A DNA stretch of 64,000 nucleotides from Streptomyces sp. V4I2 (GTDB lineage Bacteria > Actinomycetota > Actinomycetes > Streptomycetales > Streptomycetaceae): the NCBI RefSeq assembly GCF_030817655.1, contig NZ_JAUSZM010000003.1, positions 8,742,001 through 8,806,000 of the forward strand, in the 5' to 3' direction. The translations under genes and the position numbers were made by a program. Positions 60,225 to 64,000 of the stretch are shown one piece after another; position 1 is the stretch's first letter; the number at the start of each line of letters is the position of its first letter. Below the pieces are notes generated by a model, which worked only from the letters and a program-made list of their open reading frames with translations, had not been told where the DNA came from and made no database searches.

Positions 60225-60773
60225 TCAGCCCTGCGGTCCCAGATAGCCCAGCGACGCCTCGATGCGGCCCGCCAGGTGATCGCGCTGCACCGGGCCCCGC
60301 AGTGACGAACCGGCGAGCCAGGTGCGGCACTTGCTGGCGAGGAGGAGGCCGAAGCGTTCGGCTTCCTTCTCGTCGGTCCGGTCGAAGCGGCTGCGGGCGG
60401 CGACCTTCAGTACCGTCGCCTGCAGGTCCGCGTCGTCGCACAGTAAGCGGGCGGCGACCGCCGCGCCCTCGACGTGGTGGCTGCAGTGCCCGGCCTTCAT
60501 GTGCCACAGCTCGTGGCCGAGGATCACCAACTGGTGGTCGGGCGCGGTGCGTTCCTCGATCACCACGAGGTCCTGGTCGGCCATGTCGAGCCACAGCCCG
60601 CTGGCGGTGCCGGGCGGGAAGGCGGACGTACGGAAGTGGACCGGGCGGCCGCGCCGTCTGCTCATCGCGCCGCACAGGGCGCCGTACAGGTCCGCGGGCC
60701 GCGCGGGTGCCGGAAGGGTCAGTTCCGCGACCAGTTCGCCGCTCAGGCGGCGCATTTCCTTACCGATGCCCAC
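60225..60773 (-). CDS. ImmA/IrrE-like metallopeptidase domain protein
   Basis: A 182-residue protein with an HExxH zinc motif (LGHELWHMKAGH) preceded by SGLWLDMADQDLVVIEER, as in ImmA/IrrE proteins that cleave or bind HTH repressors. GTG 60773 follows GGGGGAGA. It lies 14 bases after an HTH regulator gene, the usual partner arrangement. The pair may act as a regulator and its inactivating protease, or as a toxin-antitoxin-like module of the chromosome. Confidence 0.8.
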   Translation of the reverse strand: MGIGKEMRRLSGELVAELTLPAPARPADLYGALCGAMSRRRGRPVHFRTSAFPPGTASGLWLDMADQDLVVIEERTAPDHQLVILGHELWHMKAGHCSHHVEGAAVAARLLCDDADLQATVLKVAARSRFDRTDEKEAERFGLLLASKCRTWLAGSSLRGPVQRDHLAGRIEASLGYLGPQG

Positions 60774-60787
60774 AGTTCTCCCCCGGA

Positions 60788-61444
60788 TCACGACTCGGGC
60801 CGCTTGACGCTTTCCAAGAGCATGTCCAGCCATTCCGCCACCTTGTCGCGGTGCTGGTCGGTGGGCAGCTGTGCGGCCCGCCAGGCGATCCCGCGGACGC
60901 CGTGGTCCTGCAACAGCCGCTCCAGCGGATCGTCGGCGACCGCCGCCGCCTCGCGTTCACGGTCGGCGAGTTTCTGCAGGAGCTCCTGCTCGGTCCGCTG
61001 CAGGGTGCCCGCCAGCGCCTCGGGGTCCTCGGCCGTGAGAAAGCCGGCGTGCACCCGGAAGAAGCGCTGGATCGCGTCGCAGTGCTCCATGGTGGGACGC
61101 CGGTCGCCGTTGATGAGCGCCCCCGCCTGCTGCCGGGACATGCCGGCGCCGTCGGCGATCTCCTGCTGGGTGTGCTTGCGGCCGTTCGGCTTGAGCCGGG
61201 TGCGGCGCAGCAGGTCCAGGCGCTGCAGGAAACGGGCCTGGACATCGGGCTCGCCCGCGGGCCGGCCGCTCAGCAGGGCCTTGACCACGGGTTCGGTCAC
61301 GCCGGAGGCGACCGACAGCCGGCCGGTGTCGAAGACCTCCGCGTGCGGCACCCCGAGCCGGTCCGCGAGCGCGGTGACACGGGCGACGACGGCCGGCAGC
61401 ACCGTCGACGCCACGTCGCCCGGACCCTCGAAGCCTTCCGACAC
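60788..61444 (-). CDS. XRE/EspR-like HTH regulator
   Basis: A 218-residue protein. The HTH is HTQQEIADGAGMSRQQAGALINGDRRPTMEH (about residues 95-125), followed by a helical C-terminus (LLQDHGVRGIAWRAAQLPTDQHRDKVAEWLDMLLE) that recalls the dimerising end of mycobacterial EspR. GTG 61444 has AGGAGAT six bases upstream. Partner of the ImmA/IrrE-like gene that follows. It is divergent from the MmyB-like gene. Confidence 0.8.
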   Translation of the reverse strand: MSEGFEGPGDVASTVLPAVVARVTALADRLGVPHAEVFDTGRLSVASGVTEPVVKALLSGRPAGEPDVQARFLQRLDLLRRTRLKPNGRKHTQQEIADGAGMSRQQAGALINGDRRPTMEHCDAIQRFFRVHAGFLTAEDPEALAGTLQRTEQELLQKLADREREAAAVADDPLERLLQDHGVRGIAWRAAQLPTDQHRDKVAEWLDMLLESVKRPES

Positions 61445-61539
61445 CGACAGATCTCCTACGTTTCTCACTGGCTTCTCACAAGCGGTTGCCGTGAACTTCC
61501 CGGAGAGTAGCGGGTTGTTCGAACTTACATCCAGGTCTC

Positions 61540-61553
61540 GCCACAACTGTGGC
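61540..61553. promoter_or_regulatory. Short palindrome in the HTH / MmyB-like divergent region
   Basis: GCCACA-AC-TGTGGC, six-base arms, lies 96-109 bases before the HTH gene and 116 before the MmyB-like gene. Downstream on the plus strand TTGACA (61592-61597) and CAGGAT (61616-61621, 18-base spacing) form a possible sigma-70-type promoter for the MmyB-like gene. Confidence 0.4.
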
Positions 61554-61668
61554 CAATTTCAGCCGTCAACAAGCATGGAATGCCACGATAGTTGACACGA
61601 CTTGCGTCGGGGCACCAGGATCAACAAGGCCGCGAGAAGGCCGCATAGGCAAGAGGGGTGACCTCCCG

Positions 61669-62340
61669 ATGGCATATCAGGCAGGTGGGCAGCGGTCGGT
61701 ACCGCGGCCCGTCCCCGAGAGTCTTGAGGCCCAGGCGTATCTCCAGGACTACGCCACCCTCCTGGAATCCGTCCCCTTCCCGTCCGTCGTTCTCGACCAC
61801 CGCTGGGACGTCGTCCTGGCCAACACGGCTTTCGCGTCACTTTTCCGCGACGTGAGCCCGCACCCGACGGCGATGCCGGGTGAGAACTTCCTGAGGTTCG
61901 TGCTCTTCCACCCGGACGCGAGCACCATCCTCGGCGAGCACGAGTCGCGCTGGTGCCTGCCGATGCTGGCGCACTTCGCCGCCGCCGTGGAACGGCACGG
62001 CCACGACCACGGCCTCCAGTCGATCCGCCGGGACATCGCCCAGGACCCCCTCATGGAGGCCGCCTACCGGCAGGGTCTGCCGCACTGGATCCGCGCGGTC
62101 GGCGAGCAGGCCGTCGAGCACGACGGCGCGGTCCGCCCGCTGACGCACCCCGACCCGCGCTGGGGGGCCACCGAGTGCCGGGTCGTCGACGAGACGCCCA
62201 GGACCCTGGCCGACATGGGCTACACCCGGCTGACGCTGGTCCTGCGCCCCGCCCGCCGCCCGGCGGCGCCGGCGCGCCGGACGGTGCGTCCGCGCCGTAC
62301 GGCGGGCCACCTCAGCGTGGTGCCCGCCCCCGAGGTCTGA
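61669..62340 (+). CDS. MmyB-like ligand-binding domain protein without HTH
   Basis: A 223-residue protein that resembles the C-terminal PAS-like domain of MmyB/MLTR regulators (VVLDHRWDVVLANTAFASLF, NFLRFVLFHP, DPRWGATECRVVDET, YTRLTLVLRP). Normal MmyB regulators carry an N-terminal XRE HTH of about 90 residues; here only about 35 residues precede the domain, so it cannot bind DNA by itself. The tail is Arg/Pro-rich. It may sense a fatty-acid-like ligand and act on a separate regulator, such as the divergent HTH protein. Confidence 0.8.
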   Translation: MAYQAGGQRSVPRPVPESLEAQAYLQDYATLLESVPFPSVVLDHRWDVVLANTAFASLFRDVSPHPTAMPGENFLRFVLFHPDASTILGEHESRWCLPMLAHFAAAVERHGHDHGLQSIRRDIAQDPLMEAAYRQGLPHWIRAVGEQAVEHDGAVRPLTHPDPRWGATECRVVDETPRTLADMGYTRLTLVLRPARRPAAPARRTVRPRRTAGHLSVVPAPEV

Positions 62341-62468
62341 CAGGCACCGTCGGCGTTCAGGTCGCCGACGGCGCCTCGTCAACAGCGGTCTTCCGCCCCG
62401 TTCTGCTGCGATGTCCTCCGTCGGGTCCTGTGTGGTGCGGCGCCGTTCCCAGACAGAGAAGCATGTGA

Positions 62469-62481
62469 CATAGTACTGACG
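62469..62481 (+). promoter_or_regulatory. Possible -10 element close to a GTG start (leaderless mRNA)
   Basis: CATAGT at 62469-62474 lies six bases before GTG 62481, and no Shine-Dalgarno is present. This arrangement fits a leaderless transcript. The surrounding direct repeat TGAC...TGAC may also be a regulator site. Confidence 0.35.
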
Positions 62482-63632
62482 TGAGTGAGCGACTGACCTG
62501 CGATGTCGTGGTCGTCGGAGCCGGAATGATCGGCGCCGCCTGTGCCCTGTACGCGGCCCGGGCCGGGCTGGACGTGACCGTCGTCGACCGCGGCCCGGTG
62601 GCCGGCGGTACGACCGGCGGGGGTGAGGGCAACCTGCTGGTCTCCGACAAGGCACCGGGGCCGGAGCTGGACCTCGCACTGCTGTCCGGGCGCCTGTGGG
62701 GCGAACTGGCCGAGGAATTCGGGACGTTCGTCGAGTACGAGGCCAAGGGCGGTGTCGTCGTGGCCTCTTCGCCCGGCTCACTCGCGGCACTGGAGCGCTT
62801 CGCCGCGGAACAGCGCGGCGCCGGAGTGGTCGCCGAACCGGTCGGGGGCGACGCGCTGTACGAGCTCGAGCCCCACCTCGCTCCGGGGCTGCCGGGCGCC
62901 GTCCACTATCCCCAGGACAGCCAGGTGATGCCCGCCCTGGCCGCCGCCCACCTGCTCCGCGCGTCGGGCGCCCGCCTGCTCACCGGCCGGACCGTGACCG
63001 GCGTACCGCGCACCGCGGCCGGAGCCGTGCGCGGTGTCCGTACCGACCAGGGGGACATCCACGCGCCCGCCGTCATCAACGCGGCGGGCACCTGGGGCTC
63101 GGACCTGGCCGCCCTCGCCGGAGCGTTTCTCCCCGTCCTGCCGCGCCGCGGCTTCGTCCTCGTCACCGAACCGCTCCCGCGCATGGTCCGCCACAAGGTG
63201 TACGCCGCCGACTACGTGGCCGACGTGGCCAGCGACTCGGCCGCGCTGCAGACCTCGCCGGTCGTCGAGGGCACGGCGGCCGGGCCGGTCCTGATCGGCG
63301 CGAGCCGGGAACGGGTCGGCTTCGACCGGACGTTCTCGCTGCCCGTCGTACGCGCCCTGGCGGCGGGTGCGACCCGGCTGTTCCCCTTCCTCTCGGACAT
63401 CCGCGCCCTGCGCGCCTACCTCGGCTTCCGGCCCTACCTCCCCGACCACCTGCCCGCCATCGGCCCCGACCCCCGCGTCCCCGGCCTGTACCACGCCTGC
63501 GGTCACGAGGGCGCGGGCATCGGCCTCGCCACCGGCACCGGGCACCTGATCGCGCAGGCGCTCACCGCGAAGACCCCCGACCTGAACCTGACGCCGTTCC
63601 GGCCCGACCGCTTCACCGAGGAGGCCGCGTGA
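62481..63632 (+). CDS. FAD-dependent amino-acid dehydrogenase subunit (HcnC / hydroxyproline dehydrogenase beta-like)
   Basis: A 383-residue DAO-fold FAD protein: VVVGAGMIGAACALYAA at the N-terminus, GTTGGGEGNLL near the flavin and the C-terminal ACGHEGAGIGLATGTG. With a [2Fe-2S] small subunit and a second FAD/NAD-type subunit downstream it forms the three-part enzyme seen in HcnABC, opine oxidase and D-hydroxyproline dehydrogenase. The likely job is membrane- or acceptor-linked oxidation of glycine, D-hydroxyproline or an opine. The substrate genes would lie beyond the window. Confidence 0.87.
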   Translation: MSERLTCDVVVVGAGMIGAACALYAARAGLDVTVVDRGPVAGGTTGGGEGNLLVSDKAPGPELDLALLSGRLWGELAEEFGTFVEYEAKGGVVVASSPGSLAALERFAAEQRGAGVVAEPVGGDALYELEPHLAPGLPGAVHYPQDSQVMPALAAAHLLRASGARLLTGRTVTGVPRTAAGAVRGVRTDQGDIHAPAVINAAGTWGSDLAALAGAFLPVLPRRGFVLVTEPLPRMVRHKVYAADYVADVASDSAALQTSPVVEGTAAGPVLIGASRERVGFDRTFSLPVVRALAAGATRLFPFLSDIRALRAYLGFRPYLPDHLPAIGPDPRVPGLYHACGHEGAGIGLATGTGHLIAQALTAKTPDLNLTPFRPDRFTEEAA

Positions 63633-63931
63633 GCTCCCCCCTGGACCTGGCCGACGCCCGGCCCGGCCCCGCCTTCACGGTCACCCTGGACGGCCGTGAG
63701 CTCGAGGCACTGCCCGGCCAGACGGTCGCCGCCGCGCTCTGGGCGGCCGGCGTCACCTCCTGGCGCACCCCCCGCGGCGCGGGCCGCCCGCGGGGGATCT
63801 TCTGCGGGATCGGCGTCTGCTTCGACTGCCTGGTCACCGTCAACGACCGCCCGAACCAGCGGGCCTGCCTGGTGCCCCTGCGGCCGGGCGACGCCATCCG
63901 TACGCAGGAGGGGACGGGCCACGATGACTGA
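63629..63931 (+). CDS. [2Fe-2S] small subunit of the dehydrogenase
   Basis: A 100-residue ferredoxin-like subunit. Four Cys ligands sit in FCGIGVCFDC and, after a loop, RACLVP. It passes electrons between the two FAD subunits. GTG 63629 overlaps the previous stop (GTGA). Confidence 0.88.
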   Translation: MSSPLDLADARPGPAFTVTLDGRELEALPGQTVAAALWAAGVTSWRTPRGAGRPRGIFCGIGVCFDCLVTVNDRPNQRACLVPLRPGDAIRTQEGTGHDD

Positions 63932-64000
63932 CCGGGAACGGAAAGCGGCCGTACCGCATCTCGCGGTGATCGGCGCGGGGCCTGCCGGTCTCGCCGCCAC
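63924..64000 (+). CDS. FAD/NAD(P)-dependent oxidoreductase subunit, 3' end outside the window
   Basis: Only 25 codons are visible: ATG 63924, a charged start and then the nucleotide-binding HLAVIGAGPAGLAA. It overlaps the ferredoxin subunit gene by eight bases and is the expected alpha (HcnB-like) subunit. The window cuts it. Confidence 0.75.
   Translation, partial: MTDRERKAAVPHLAVIGAGPAGLAA

Overview
The window reads as chromosome of a Streptomyces-type actinomycete. It has very high G+C, G/C-ending codons, frequent GTG starts, ATGA/GTGA/TGATG gene overlaps, Tat and lipobox signals, and regulators typical of the genus. Gene order in the middle and right part (GTP cyclohydrolase II paralogue, pentose phosphate operon, Sfp-type phosphopantetheinyl transferase) recalls, from memory and not checked, the SCO6655-SCO6673 part of S. 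coelicolor. I saw no rRNA, tRNA, CRISPR array, insertion sequence or phage gene.

Layout. (1) 1-7755: an unusual locus with a cut methyltransferase, a flippase-like membrane protein, a creatininase-family hydrolase, a GTP cyclohydrolase II paralogue with Met instead of the usual active-site Tyr, an ornithine-cyclodeaminase/mu-crystallin protein, an FAD amine oxidase, and adjacent LYS1-type and LYS9-type saccharopine dehydrogenases. It looks like a purine/pterin-precursor branch joined to lysine/pipecolate-type chemistry. (2) 7795-9674: a serine hydrolase and a PPOX/F420-type flavoprotein. (3) 9910-14989: a shikimate/quinate catabolic set (MHS transporter, TetR regulator, NAD-type shikimate/quinate dehydrogenase, QuiC1-like 3-dehydroshikimate dehydratase) with the same 24-bp operator in front of two transcription units. 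(4) 14976-16439: a pentapeptide-like membrane protein. (5) 16538-25518: a seven-gene pentose phosphate operon (tkt, tal, zwf, opcA, pgi, gnd, histidine phosphatase), divergent from an AraC regulator. (6) 26712-28645: a secreted GH16 glucanase and a truncated lipoprotein gene. (7) 28876-37010: a hydroxycinnamate-type beta-oxidative set (MarR, MHS transporter, CoA ligase, MaoC hydratase, SDR, amidohydrolase) plus a secreted hydrolase and an IclR regulator. (8) 37031-55332: two divergent operons for glycan use (PfkB kinase, ABC importer, GH2, secreted phosphoesterase and PHP proteins on one side; DeoR, GH4, GH38, GH29 on the other), ending in a frameshifted pseudogene. (9) 55627-62340: an ATP-grasp protein, a PptH/PptT-like pair (phosphopantetheinyl hydrolase and transferase), a small protein, an alpha/beta hydrolase, an HTH-ImmA/IrrE pair and a stand-alone MmyB-like ligand-binding protein. 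(10) 62481-64000: the start of a three-subunit FAD/[2Fe-2S] amino-acid dehydrogenase operon of the HcnABC/hydroxyproline dehydrogenase type, cut by the window edge.

The genes read as physiological modules: sugar and glycan intake feeding the pentose phosphate operon, two aromatic-acid funnels with their own transporters and repressors, carrier-protein modification control, and one candidate small-molecule pathway at the left end that I cannot match to a named product. Comparisons to named genes in other organisms are from memory; no database search was run.
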